Positions 8,956 to 18,743 of a stretch of DNA of 64,000 bases are shown here, piece after piece. A program made the position numbers and the translations under genes. Source of the stretch: Prosthecobacter sp. (GTDB lineage Bacteria > Verrucomicrobiota > Verrucomicrobiia > Verrucomicrobiales > Verrucomicrobiaceae); assembly GCA_019186985.1 (NCBI GenBank), contig JABARQ010000046.1, positions 1 through 64,000 on the forward strand, read 5' to 3'. Numbering within the stretch: the stretch's first letter is position 1; every line of letters starts with the position of its first letter. The notes below the pieces were generated by a model. That model was not told the DNA's origin, made no database searches, and saw only the letters and a list, made by a program, of their open reading frames with translations.

Positions 8956-11013
8956 TCATTTCACCTGCCAGCGGTCGTCGAAGAAGTCGGTGGCGACGAC
9001 CCGGGCGGCGGCTTCCGGCCCGGGGGGCTGGGTGATGTCAAAGATGACCCAGTCGGGCAGCTTCGGATTTTGCAGCGAGTTGGTGCGGTCGTGGGCTTCG
9101 CGGAAGGTCAGGCCGGAGTTGATGACCACCTCGAACCCGGCGGACTTCAGGGCCGGATAGGTCAGGGCGGGCAGGTGTGTGGCGGCGTCAAAGGCGGGCT
9201 TCGACTTCAGCCCAACCTTCCTGGCATCCCATTCCAGAGGCAGGGCGGGCAGCAGGGCGCGGATGCAGGAGTTGGACTCCGGCGTGCCCCAGAGGATGAG
9301 GCTCTGGGTCTTGCCGGCCTCGTAAACGTCCTTGATTTCCGAGGCCTTTGCCACGCGGACATCACCGCGCATCAGGCTGCGCCAGCGGGTGATGAAGTGG
9401 CTGGACTCGGCCTCCACCCAGGCGTCGACGGCGGCCGACGTGGATTTGCCGTCCGGCAGCACGACAAGAAAGCGCTTCATGAAGCTGGCATCCATCGGCC
9501 CGGGATGCGCGCCGCCCTTGCCGCCTTCGGGGCCCTCATGCTGGAAGGGCGTGGAATTGCCAAAGTCGCGCCATTGACCGCCTTCCTTGATCAGACGGCA
9601 GAGGGAGTCCGGTACGCGCGGACCTGGGCTGAGGAAGTTTTCAAACTTCGGCAGCACGGGGCCGATCTTCAGGACAAGCTCCTGGCCGTCGATCTTCACG
9701 GTCAGCTTGTCGCCACCCTTGCGGACCTGGGGCGGCGGATAAAGGACGATGCGGCTGACATTGCGGGTGTCGATCTTCAGCGTGCTGCCGTCCAACACGC
9801 GGGCGTCGAGCCGGGCGTCCTTCCAGCTTTCCTCCAGGCCGTGCAGGTTCATCCATTTCACGCGGCCGTAGAAGGCGGTCCTGGTCTGGACGTGCACTTC
9901 ATCGGGGAAGTCGTTGCGGCCCCCGGCCACCTCCTTCTCGATCAGCGCCTGCACCTCCTTGATCGTCTCGGGATGATACTTGTGGCCCATGCCGGGACCG
10001 ATGAGGTGCGGCGGCTTCAGGCCCTCTTTGCCAAGCACTTCCATCATGTATTCGGCGCTGTCACGCTGGGCGTCATTCTCGCCGCTGTAGCTGACCAGCG
10101 GCACGTTGAGGAAGTTGCGCGCATAATCCGGCACGTCGTAGAAGCCCCACAGCGTCTGCTCATAAGCAGGCGGATACTTGTCGGGCGTGAGCTTCTGATA
10201 GCGCTTCACATCGGCGAAGCCCGCGCCGGTGTGCACGCAGGCCCACTGGTCGGGGTAGTGCGCGCCCAGATGCCAGGCGCCGGCGCCGCCCATGCTGAAG
10301 CCTGCCAGGGCGATGCGGCGGGTGTCCACGTGAAAGCGGGCGATGGCGTCGTCGCGGGCTTCAAAAACATCGGTCTCACCAGCCGATTTCCAGCCGTTGC
10401 AGTAACGGCCGAAGGGATGGATGACGATGCTTCCCGCAGGTTGAAACTGGCCCGGCTTTTTCGCCATCAGACGGCTGTAGACAAAGTTCAGGTCCGTCGT
10501 GGTGTCGCCCCGGCCATGCAGCCAGATCCACATCGGCACGGTTTTTTTGCCGACCTCCAGGCCTTCGGGAACCTCCACGCCGTAGGGCTGCGCGGAGTCG
10601 TCAATCCGGGAGTAAAAGCCCAGAACCTTCTGGCCGGGACCGTCCATCCAGGGCGTCCGTCCCTTCTGCAGTTCGGCGATGCGTCTTCCCGCTTCCTCCA
10701 GGAGGGCGTTCACCTTTTTGAGGTTGTCCTGCGGCTTCTTGTCATACCATTCGTCGAAGTCGAGCGCGTAACGCACGGCCTTCAGGAAGATGGCGGCGTC
10801 GGCGGAGCGCGGGTGCTTCTTCACCCTGGCAAAACGGGTCTCAAGGGCGGCGAGCTTTTTCTCTGTGGCCGCCTCTTCGTCGGCGCTGAGCGGCGCGACG
10901 GCCTTGGGCGGCAGGCTGCCCTTGAAGGAGGCCGTGGCGCCGTTCGGACTGAGCTGGGCCTGGGCGGGCAGGCTGAGGCAGGTGATGAAAAGGGTGGGGA
11001 GGAACAATCGCAT
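8956..11013 (-). CDS. secreted alpha/beta-hydrolase (PHB-depolymerase-type esterase)
   Basis: The product is 685 aa from the ATG at 11013, chosen because it begins a signal peptide (MRLFLPTLFITCLSLPAQAQ). Residues about 155-360 form an esterase core: the oxyanion-type WLHGRGD near 164-170, nucleophile elbow GFSMGG at 238-243 (Ser240), and a likely catalytic His in GMGHKYHPE. The arrangement resembles PHB-depolymerase/feruloyl-esterase-like hydrolases annotated as peptidase or dienelactone-hydrolase relatives in this phylum. A long C-terminal region of unknown role follows. It is divergent from the DUF6807 gene with 65 bases between starts, so the two may share a promoter region. Substrate unknown; a plant or algal polymer ester is plausible. 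Confidence 0.8.
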   Translation of the reverse strand: MRLFLPTLFITCLSLPAQAQLSPNGATASFKGSLPPKAVAPLSADEEAATEKKLAALETRFARVKKHPRSADAAIFLKAVRYALDFDEWYDKKPQDNLKKVNALLEEAGRRIAELQKGRTPWMDGPGQKVLGFYSRIDDSAQPYGVEVPEGLEVGKKTVPMWIWLHGRGDTTTDLNFVYSRLMAKKPGQFQPAGSIVIHPFGRYCNGWKSAGETDVFEARDDAIARFHVDTRRIALAGFSMGGAGAWHLGAHYPDQWACVHTGAGFADVKRYQKLTPDKYPPAYEQTLWGFYDVPDYARNFLNVPLVSYSGENDAQRDSAEYMMEVLGKEGLKPPHLIGPGMGHKYHPETIKEVQALIEKEVAGGRNDFPDEVHVQTRTAFYGRVKWMNLHGLEESWKDARLDARVLDGSTLKIDTRNVSRIVLYPPPQVRKGGDKLTVKIDGQELVLKIGPVLPKFENFLSPGPRVPDSLCRLIKEGGQWRDFGNSTPFQHEGPEGGKGGAHPGPMDASFMKRFLVVLPDGKSTSAAVDAWVEAESSHFITRWRSLMRGDVRVAKASEIKDVYEAGKTQSLILWGTPESNSCIRALLPALPLEWDARKVGLKSKPAFDAATHLPALTYPALKSAGFEVVINSGLTFREAHDRTNSLQNPKLPDWVIFDITQPPGPEAAARVVATDFFDDRWQVK

Positions 11014-11078
11014 ACTACAGGGGAAGAGCGAAGAAACGCCTGACAAAGCCCGTTCCTTCGTCTCTCATCCGACTCCCC

Positions 11079-12071
11079 ATGAAGTTCCCCACCCTCCTTG
11101 TCCTCTCCGCGCTTTGGGTCCTGCCGCAGCTCAAGGCAGCGACGTTCTCTGTTGAAAAGACACCTGCTGGAGGTGCCATCGTGAAGCTGGATGGCGAGTT
11201 CTTCACCGAGCTGGTGGTCGACCAGGCCAACAAGACCTACCTCTGGCCCATCATTGGCACGAGCGGCGTCACGATGACCCGTGCCTACCCGATGAAAACG
11301 GTCGAGGGTGAGCAGCACGACCACCCGCATCATCGTGGCCTGTGCTTCGGCCATGAAAACATCGCCGGTTACGACACCTGGGCCGAGCGCGCGACCTTTG
11401 GCGAAAAGCCCAGCGGCAAGACCTCCGAGCGGGTGGAGCACCTGGGGGCGATCAAGCTGCGTGAGATCACGAACATGCAAGGCGGTGAGAAGGCCGTCCT
11501 CCGCACGGTTTCCGACTACGTGGACGCCACCGGCAAAAAGACCTCCGAGGAGGTGCGCGAATACGTCTTCGCCGTGAAGGGCGCCAATCGTGTGATCGAC
11601 GTGGACATCGTGCTGATCGCCAGCGAGGGCGACATCCTGGTGGATGACAAGAAGGACGCCGGGTTGAGCATCCGTGTGCCCACCGAGATGGCCGTGGACC
11701 GCGGCAAGGAAGGCGGCAAGGGCACCGGCAGGATCATCAACAGCGAGGGCGTGACCGACGAGGAAGCCTGGGGCAAGCGCGCCACCTGGGTCGATTATCA
11801 TGGCACCGTCGGCGGCAAGGCGGTCGGCGTGGCGATGCTCAACCATCCAAGCAGCTTCCGCCACCCCACACCCTGGCACGTCCGCACCTACGGCCTGTTC
11901 ACCGCCAATCCCTTCGGCCTGTCACAGCTCAAGGTGCAGCCCGAGACCGGCGCGGTGACCCTGAAGAAAGGCGAGAAGATCACCATGCGCCATCGCTTCG
12001 TCTTCCATGACGGCGACGAGAAGGCCGGCAGGATCGCCGAGGCCTATGCAGAATATGCCAAGGAGAAGTGA
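11079..12071 (+). CDS. secreted DUF6807 (PmoA-type) family protein
   Basis: The product is 330 aa with a signal peptide (MKFPTLLVLSALWVLPQLKA). The body matches the DUF6807 family (often labelled 'methane oxygenase PmoA'): LDGEFFTELVVD, YLWPIIGTSG, then the His-rich HDHPHHRGLCFGHENI (about 78-93), and late WHVRTYGLFTANPFG. No true methane monooxygenase subunit is implied; the family is common beside glycan-degradation genes in Planctomycetes and Verrucomicrobia and its chemistry is unproven. The HDHPHHRG cluster may bind metal. Divergently paired with the esterase. Confidence 0.85.
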   Translation: MKFPTLLVLSALWVLPQLKAATFSVEKTPAGGAIVKLDGEFFTELVVDQANKTYLWPIIGTSGVTMTRAYPMKTVEGEQHDHPHHRGLCFGHENIAGYDTWAERATFGEKPSGKTSERVEHLGAIKLREITNMQGGEKAVLRTVSDYVDATGKKTSEEVREYVFAVKGANRVIDVDIVLIASEGDILVDDKKDAGLSIRVPTEMAVDRGKEGGKGTGRIINSEGVTDEEAWGKRATWVDYHGTVGGKAVGVAMLNHPSSFRHPTPWHVRTYGLFTANPFGLSQLKVQPETGAVTLKKGEKITMRHRFVFHDGDEKAGRIAEAYAEYAKEK

Positions 12072-12404
12072 CACTCCTTGACGCCTTGCTGAATCATCCC
12101 ATCAGGCTTTCCCAGGTGCAGCCCAGGGTTATCTGAATCCGCTGCACCGTGGTGAGGAGCTTCTGCGTCATGCCCAGCGCCGGGCGCTCACGGCGGACCG
12201 CCGCACCGAAGAGGCGCAGGGCTTTCTGTTCTGAGGCTGACAAAGACACCCTCCACACGAAGCAGCATTCCCAAAATGTGGAACGCCCTAATGGGGCGTA
12301 AAATGGCGGGATCGGCGATTGACTGAGATTGGCTAAACATTAGTCTGGTCTGCAATCGAGTCGGCTTCGTCGAGCCTGTTCCGGCTGCTTATCTTCAATA
12401 AGCG
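12072..12404. other. intergenic region with hairpins and a possible promoter for the giant secreted gene
   Basis: This 333-base gap holds the XRE relic, a 6-bp hairpin (ACGCCC at 12283-12288 with GGGCGT at 12294-12299), a possible sigma-70-like promoter (TTGACT at 12319-12324, 16-base spacer, TAGTCT at 12341-12346; weak -10), and a second 6-bp hairpin (GCTTAT 12387-12392, ATAAGC 12398-12403) that ends one base before the ATG at 12405 and could limit ribosome access. No other gene was seen. Confidence 0.4.
12094..12249 (-). pseudogene. remnant of an XRE-type HTH regulator
   Basis: Reading the minus strand from about 12249 to the TGA at 12094 gives a 51-residue frame with ALRLFGAAVRRERPALGMTQ, which looks like the start of a cro/C1-type helix-turn-helix, directly followed by a segment (LTTVQRIQITLGCTWESLM) that looks like the end of such a domain. 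The middle recognition-helix part is missing, so this appears to be an internally deleted relic rather than a working gene. It is short and the call rests on visual similarity only. Confidence 0.4.
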
Positions 12405-15400
12405 ATGCTCATGAAAATGCGTGCCTTGAAATTAGCGAAGAAAAGCCTCGTGCCAATAACCCTTGCATTTGTGATGTCTGCGTGTTTGCAGACCCTAGCT
12501 GGAACACCTCCTGATCGGACATTCAATCCGGGCAACACGAGCAGTCCGTATGGTGTGGTTAACTTGGATGCCTTCGCAGCCTCAACGAGTTACGAATACT
12601 GCAAGTGGGGCGTTTTGATGTCTGAGGGCAAAGATGGCGATCCGGGTGTAGGTGAAGATACCAATCGCCGTTATTTCACGAACACAGGTCTCACCCAAAA
12701 CATCGACCTGTTTCTGCTGAGTAACTTGCAGAGCAATTCCCTTGTCCTTTACCCTGAGTTTGCCAGCAGGAATGTTGCATGGGGCCTGTCTGGATTGAGC
12801 TTTCCTTATTCACAACTTCCCTCGGCGAATGCGGTCTTGATGCGGCGGTATCATTTCCCCTCTAGCTTGCAGGATGTGCGCGGAACAGGGGCTACAGTTG
12901 GCCCCAGCACCAAGAAAGTCGTCGTTCTCATTCATGGCTGGAACCCTGGCAGTTCTTCAAATAGTTACGATGATCCAGTCGCAGACAAAGATTTCTACCT
13001 TCTCTCTGAGGCTCTCAAAAGGGCGCTAACTGGGACAGACTGGGCACTCGTTCAGTATCATTGGGAAAAGGATGCCGACACCGGGCCAATCTTTAGTCCA
13101 AGTGGCATCTTGGGTGTCAACGGGGCTGAAGCTGCGGAAGCGGGGCGTTGGCATGGCTATCATCTGGGTGAGCTGCTGGATCGGCTGACGGATCAGCAAC
13201 TCGAAAAAGCTCAATTCATCGCCCACAGCGCGGGCACATGGGTGGGGCGAGGTGCTATCAAGTATCTGCTCAGTGCCCGAGCAAATAGTCCCTCGGCACC
13301 CCGCATTAAAACACAACTGACCTTGCTTGATCCTTTCATTCCAAGCGCTTTGGGGCTGCCCAACGGACGAGATCAAAGCCAACTCACGACTGAACTTGTC
13401 AGCCAAATACCTTCCAGCCACGGTGCGAACTCTGACTCGCTATTTAGACTCGAAAACTACTTTTCAGATGATCCTTTTCCACCAAGCACTGGAGATGCGA
13501 CAAGCCGCCATTTTTCCTGGAGAGGAGACACATGGGACGAGAACGGTTTTGAGGTTGGTGAGCTAGGACTTTTTGTTCTTTCTTCACAAACTTATGAGTC
13601 AGGCTACCTAACTGACCCTTATGGCTCTCATTCTGGCCCAGTACTGTTCTATGCTGACACTGTAGAAGTGTCCACATTTGGACACAGCGCTTCCAATAGT
13701 CGTTGGGGACGCTTGGCGATGTCTCGAACTGCACCTATTCAAATGGAAACGGATGATGCCCTCAACAGCTGGGGATGGCGTCGTAGCATGTTTTTCAATG
13801 AGCCATTGGTGATAGCCCATCCATCTGCTCCAACCACTGCCGTCGCTGTGGGAGCATCCATTGCTTTTTCCGCGCGCGCAGTTCTGCGTGGGAATCGACA
13901 AGCGAATCCTTGGACGAGCCCCATCGAATACCTGTGGGAGCGGCGGCTATCAGGAGGGCAGTGGGAGACACTGCGCGACTGGCAGACTGACCTCACAGGC
14001 ACAGGCAGCAGCTACATCGCCACCGCTGTGCAGAGCTGGATGAATAACATGGAGGTGCGGGCGCAGATTCGCACTCGGGCAGGATATGAGATCACCAATT
14101 CTACAACTCTAAGGGTTAACACCGGAGCACCTCCTATAGTCATCACGGCCCCTGCTGCTCCATCGAACCTTCAAGCGTTGGCTCTCTCCACCTCTTCGAT
14201 CAGCTTGTCCTGGCAGGACAACTCGAACAACGAGACAGCGTTCCGTATCCAACGCAGGCTTGGAGGAAGTGGCTCTTGGTCAGCACCGACAGGGCAGACG
14301 GCAGATAAGCCCGTCGGAACACGGTCCTTGACTGACAATGCCGGGCTCTCTCCAGGCACCACTTATCAATACCGTGTGGCGGCAATCAATTCAGCCAACA
14401 CAGCGAACCCGGCTTACACCCAGGCGGTATCGGTGACAACGCTATCTGGTCCGCCGCCACAACGACAACTGAGCGTGACCAGCGTCAATCCGTTCACAGG
14501 CATCACATTCACAGTTTCTCCAACTGCGGTCTCCAGTCCATCAAGCGGGGTGTTCAACTATGCCCACGGAACCGAAGTAACTCTCACCGCCCCCAGCACG
14601 GCTCCCAACGGGAATATCTTCCTGCACTGGGAGAAGAACGGGCTTCCATTGGCCACCACGCAATCCGTCACAGTGCTGATGGATGGCAATCATCAGATGT
14701 CGATAATTTATGGTGCACCTACAGTCACGCCTGCATACACGGTCAGCCTTGCAAGCGAGCCCATTGCAGGTGGTGTGGTAACAGGGGGAGGGTCGTTCGG
14801 GTCCGGAGCCCTGGTGTCCGCACATGCAGTGCCCAACACTGGATACCGGTTTGTGAACTGGACGGCTGCCGGGCAGGTCTTTTCACTGTCGCCCGATCCA
14901 TCTTTTCAAGTGACGGGGAACATGAGCCTGGTGGCTAACTTTGCTCCAGCCACTGGAACGCACACGATCGCCACCAGTAGCAATCCTATGGCTGGTGGAA
15001 CGACCAGTGGGGCAGGCAGCTACTCCAACGGGCAGATAGTGACCCTGAATGCAACCCCTGCCGATGGCTGGCTGTTCGGCACTTGGACGGAGAACGGCAC
15101 GGTCATAGGATTCACCAGCAGCCTAGTCTTTCCAGCCTATCAGAGCCGGGATCTTCTGGCAACTTTCACGCCGGATTTCTCCAAGAATTACTACCTCTCG
15201 ATAACCTCCGAAAACGGCACCGCGATCAGGACACCGAACCAAACAGCCTACACGCCCGGGAGCACGGTGTCAGTGAAGGCTACACCTGCGGTGGGTTATT
15301 ATTTCTCGGGATGGAGCGGGGCCGCCGCAGGCACGGAAAACCCGCTGACGGTGACAATGACTGCAAACAAATCACTCATTGCCAACTTCACGGCAGCGCC

Positions 15401-18400
15401 GCCCAACACCTACACGTTGTCAGTGAATACAAGCACCCGAGGCGCAGTGAGCAAAAGTCCGGACCAGGCATTTTATAATGCTGGATCAGTGGTGACGCTG
15501 ACAGCCACGCCCACTGCAGGAAATTCATTCGCTGGCTGGCGGCGTGGCGCATTCGGCATCACCAATCCGGTGCAGGTGACCATGGATGCGGACAAACTGA
15601 TCGCTCCTAATTTTATCCCGACCTCTCCCGGCAGCTCTCGACTGACGATCAGCACCCCTTTCGCCGTGAATGTGGGCTACCAGGCTGGTGACAACAGCAG
15701 CGCCTACTATTCCGTGTCGAACACGGGCAGCGGCACGATGTATTATCATGGCACCGCCACCGTGAACTGGCTCCAAGTGAACAGCGGGGGCACACCTGTG
15801 TCGGGAGGAGGAAGCAGCGGCCTGGCTATTTCCTGGGAGGAGAATACAAGCTCTTCACCACGCACAGGTGAGGTTTGGGTTTACGCCCCCGGTGCACAAA
15901 ACAGTCCCCAGATTTACACCATCACACAGGCGGCCGGAGTGCCGAAGTTCGCCCTGACGGTGGAAGCTGTAAACGGCGCTGTGACACGCACGCCCGATGC
16001 AGCAACCTATTCATCGGGCTCTTCTGTGGTGCTGAGTGCAAACCCGATTGCAGGTTACGCATTTGCTGGATGGGCTGGGGATGCAAGCGGCACTCTCAAC
16101 CCGCTCACGGTTGTCATGGCCGCCCCCAGAAGCATCACGGCGACATTTGCACGCCTGCCTGCTCCTGATCTCAAATTGGAGTTCAACCTTGCGTCCAACA
16201 CGGCAATCGCCGGGCTGAATGTTGTTGTAACGGGAATGATCAAAAATTTCGGCGCTGATTCTTCAGCGGCGTGCCGCACCTACTTCAGGCTGTCTAGTTC
16301 GGCCACCGTGCCCCCTTCAATCACAGTTGGTGAAACGCCTTTCATTGAAGTCGGCGCCCTGGCTGTGGGTGCGCAGCAGTCCATCGCAAGCACAGTAGAG
16401 TTTGATGCCAAGCTTGCAGCTGGAACCTACTATGTGTGGGCGCTGGTTGATCCTGAACTTTCAGGGAACGAGCAGTCCACAGCACGCACGAATAACCATG
16501 CAGTGACTTCAGTTCTGGTGGTGCCAGACACGACTCCTCCAGCCATTTCGTTCACCAGCCCCGCAACGCCCGTAGCTTTGGCGACAAGCACTGCCTTGGG
16601 CTTGGCCGGCTCGGCCTCCGACAATGTAGGAGTGACGCAGGTAACGTGGGTGAACAATCGTGGAGGGAGCGGCACGGCGATAGGTACCACGGCCTGGAGT
16701 ATTGTGGGTGTTACACTGGCTGATGGAGAAAATGTGATCAATGTCACAGCAGCAGATGCAGAGGGAAATTACTCGACGAACATGGTGACGGTGGTCAACT
16801 ACCTCGCTGATCAAACGCCCCCCTCGGTCAACATCAGTTTCCCAACCGCTTTAGGGACAACCGACGTGGAGAGGGGTGAGATTAGCCTGGGCGGGCAGGC
16901 CAACGACGACGGATCGTCTCTGGCATCTGTGTCCTGGAGCAATGATCGTGGGGGCGGTGGAACTTGTTTAGGCAAAGAAACATGGACTGTCGCTGACGTC
17001 AGACTTCTGCCTGGTGTAAACACAATCACAATCACTGCGATGGACCGTGCAGGCAATCAAGGAACAGCCAGTCTGGCCGTGACTGCCAACATCGTACCCG
17101 CAAGCACAGATCCAAACAGGCCGTCCATTGCCATCACTGCGCCTGCAGTGAATGGAAGGGTCGAAGTCGGTGGTTTTACAGTCAGCGGCACAGCTTCCGC
17201 AAAGATGGGAGTGCAGTCCATTCTCTACAAACTCGATGATGGACCCTGGAAAGAACATCTGGTCGGAGTTGCCTCCAAAACTTCCTGGAGCATATCGCCA
17301 CCTTCACCAACTTATGGCACACACGCGATTTATGTGCGGAGCAAAGACGCTGAAGGGCACCTCTCTCTGATCAGCAGCAGAACCTTCGTGTTCGTCATCC
17401 GTTCTAATCTCATTTTGACCGTTAATGGACCTGGAACCGTGAAGTACGGTGGTTTTACCAACACCACAGGCCTCGAGATCGGTAAAAATTACACGCTCAC
17501 TGCCAAACCCAACGCGGGGGCGATCTTTGCGGGCTGGAGCGGGGGGGTCGTTTCTGCTGTGCCAGCCATTACCTTCACCATGCAGGAGGGGCTGGAGGTG
17601 ACGGCGACCTTTGTGGACAATCCGTTTAGCACGGTGGCAGGGGCTTACCTCGGCCTAGCCAGAGGTGAAACGGATGACCATGCCACCAGCGGCCTGCTGC
17701 GGAGCACGGTGACGAAGGCGGGCTCCTTTTCTGGCACCCTTCTGCTTGGTGGGAAGAGCCACAGACTGAACGGTAAGTTTGACAGCAACGGGCAGTGGGT
17801 GGGGCAGATCACACGCTCAAAGCAGGTGCCGCTCTCTCTGCTGCTGATGCTGGATGTGGCAGGCGGCTCCGACACGCTCACGGGGCTGGTTTCCGATGGG
17901 ACCGTCACGGCAGCGATCCAGACAGACCGTGCCACCTATAACGCTAAGACGAATGCAGCCCCGAGCATGGGGAGGTACACCTTTGTCATCGAGCCCGAGG
18001 TGGGAGACGCCACGGCACCGAGCGGCTTCGGTGTGGGCACTCTGGTGGTGGATGGTGCGGGTAAGGTGACGCTGACGGGCAAGCTGGCTGAGACCACGGG
18101 CCTGAGCATGACCAGCCAAGTCGCCAAAGATGGTCGATGGCCTCTGCATGTGCTGCTTTACTCCAGCACGGGATCGTTCACGGGAGAGATGCTTTTTGCT
18201 GACCTGAGCGAGAGGGATGCCTCGGGAGGCGTGTTTTGGTTCAAACCGGTCCGCACGAAGGACAGCTATTTCAAAAATGGTTTCAGCACCCAGCCCAGCC
18301 TCGTAGCCCAGCGTTACGCACCATCTGCCAAAGGAGTGCGAATCTTGACCGACTGGGATGCAAGCAGCGGAGCTGGTCTGCTGACCGCTGACAGCGCTGA

Positions 18401-18659
18401 TTTGCCTTCTGCACTGTCTCAACCAGTGACCTGGACGACGGCGAACCTTATCCAGTCAGATCAAACGATATTGCCCGGCCTCAAAGTGACCACAGTGGTC
18501 AGCACCGGACTCTTCAGTGGCTCGTTTCTGCACCCGACGACCCATAAGTCGATGACTTTCTCCGGGGTCTTGCTCCAGAATACTCAGGAGGGCCTTGGCT
18601 GGTTTCAGGGCACAACCAGCACGGGTTTGGTGATTTTGAAAAAAGCTCCGGCTCCGTAA
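12405..18659 (+). CDS. giant secreted mosaic protein with alpha/beta-hydrolase head and B-repeats
   Basis: The product is 2084 aa with a signal-like N-terminus. Approximate order: alpha/beta-hydrolase domain (165-310) with VVVLIHGWNPG and a nucleophile-like AHSAGTWVG; a linker; fibronectin type III (582-680); several divergent InlB B-repeats ending in xFxGWSG-type blocks (690-1078); a BACON-like module (1078-1175); another B-repeat (1182-1250); a CARDB-like domain (1252-1375); Ig-like modules with DNVGVTQVTW (1378-1665); a last B-repeat (1667-1737); and a C-terminal beta domain (1742-2084) of a kind seen in other large secreted verrucomicrobial proteins. It is probably cell-surface or extracellular, with the hydrolase on a long adhesive stalk. 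Starts at 12405, 12411 and 12417 are nearly equivalent. Confidence 0.8.
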   Translation: MLMKMRALKLAKKSLVPITLAFVMSACLQTLAGTPPDRTFNPGNTSSPYGVVNLDAFAASTSYEYCKWGVLMSEGKDGDPGVGEDTNRRYFTNTGLTQNIDLFLLSNLQSNSLVLYPEFASRNVAWGLSGLSFPYSQLPSANAVLMRRYHFPSSLQDVRGTGATVGPSTKKVVVLIHGWNPGSSSNSYDDPVADKDFYLLSEALKRALTGTDWALVQYHWEKDADTGPIFSPSGILGVNGAEAAEAGRWHGYHLGELLDRLTDQQLEKAQFIAHSAGTWVGRGAIKYLLSARANSPSAPRIKTQLTLLDPFIPSALGLPNGRDQSQLTTELVSQIPSSHGANSDSLFRLENYFSDDPFPPSTGDATSRHFSWRGDTWDENGFEVGELGLFVLSSQTYESGYLTDPYGSHSGPVLFYADTVEVSTFGHSASNSRWGRLAMSRTAPIQMETDDALNSWGWRRSMFFNEPLVIAHPSAPTTAVAVGASIAFSARAVLRGNRQANPWTSPIEYLWERRLSGGQWETLRDWQTDLTGTGSSYIATAVQSWMNNMEVRAQIRTRAGYEITNSTTLRVNTGAPPIVITAPAAPSNLQALALSTSSISLSWQDNSNNETAFRIQRRLGGSGSWSAPTGQTADKPVGTRSLTDNAGLSPGTTYQYRVAAINSANTANPAYTQAVSVTTLSGPPPQRQLSVTSVNPFTGITFTVSPTAVSSPSSGVFNYAHGTEVTLTAPSTAPNGNIFLHWEKNGLPLATTQSVTVLMDGNHQMSIIYGAPTVTPAYTVSLASEPIAGGVVTGGGSFGSGALVSAHAVPNTGYRFVNWTAAGQVFSLSPDPSFQVTGNMSLVANFAPATGTHTIATSSNPMAGGTTSGAGSYSNGQIVTLNATPADGWLFGTWTENGTVIGFTSSLVFPAYQSRDLLATFTPDFSKNYYLSITSENGTAIRTPNQTAYTPGSTVSVKATPAVGYYFSGWSGAAAGTENPLTVTMTANKSLIANFTAAPPNTYTLSVNTSTRGAVSKSPDQAFYNAGSVVTLTATPTAGNSFAGWRRGAFGITNPVQVTMDADKLIAPNFIPTSPGSSRLTISTPFAVNVGYQAGDNSSAYYSVSNTGSGTMYYHGTATVNWLQVNSGGTPVSGGGSSGLAISWEENTSSSPRTGEVWVYAPGAQNSPQIYTITQAAGVPKFALTVEAVNGAVTRTPDAATYSSGSSVVLSANPIAGYAFAGWAGDASGTLNPLTVVMAAPRSITATFARLPAPDLKLEFNLASNTAIAGLNVVVTGMIKNFGADSSAACRTYFRLSSSATVPPSITVGETPFIEVGALAVGAQQSIASTVEFDAKLAAGTYYVWALVDPELSGNEQSTARTNNHAVTSVLVVPDTTPPAISFTSPATPVALATSTALGLAGSASDNVGVTQVTWVNNRGGSGTAIGTTAWSIVGVTLADGENVINVTAADAEGNYSTNMVTVVNYLADQTPPSVNISFPTALGTTDVERGEISLGGQANDDGSSLASVSWSNDRGGGGTCLGKETWTVADVRLLPGVNTITITAMDRAGNQGTASLAVTANIVPASTDPNRPSIAITAPAVNGRVEVGGFTVSGTASAKMGVQSILYKLDDGPWKEHLVGVASKTSWSISPPSPTYGTHAIYVRSKDAEGHLSLISSRTFVFVIRSNLILTVNGPGTVKYGGFTNTTGLEIGKNYTLTAKPNAGAIFAGWSGGVVSAVPAITFTMQEGLEVTATFVDNPFSTVAGAYLGLARGETDDHATSGLLRSTVTKAGSFSGTLLLGGKSHRLNGKFDSNGQWVGQITRSKQVPLSLLLMLDVAGGSDTLTGLVSDGTVTAAIQTDRATYNAKTNAAPSMGRYTFVIEPEVGDATAPSGFGVGTLVVDGAGKVTLTGKLAETTGLSMTSQVAKDGRWPLHVLLYSSTGSFTGEMLFADLSERDASGGVFWFKPVRTKDSYFKNGFSTQPSLVAQRYAPSAKGVRILTDWDASSGAGLLTADSADLPSALSQPVTWTTANLIQSDQTILPGLKVTTVVSTGLFSGSFLHPTTHKSMTFSGVLLQNTQEGLGWFQGTTSTGLVILKKAPAP

Positions 18660-18743
18660 CAGAACCGAGCGAATGTTCCGGAGGCTTGAAGAGATCCATA
18701 TCGGGCGTACATGCTTGTGGCTCTGGTTGAGGAAACCCAAAAG

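Noticed and set aside
8929-11043. 704-codon plus-strand frame opposite the esterase
   Set aside because: Mirrors the esterase gene almost exactly; the minus-strand product has signal peptide and catalytic motifs, the plus-strand one has none.
11079-12071. Reading the PmoA-type label as methane monooxygenase
   Set aside because: The protein is a soluble secreted DUF6807 member without the membrane architecture of particulate methane monooxygenase, and no pmoB/pmoC genes are present.
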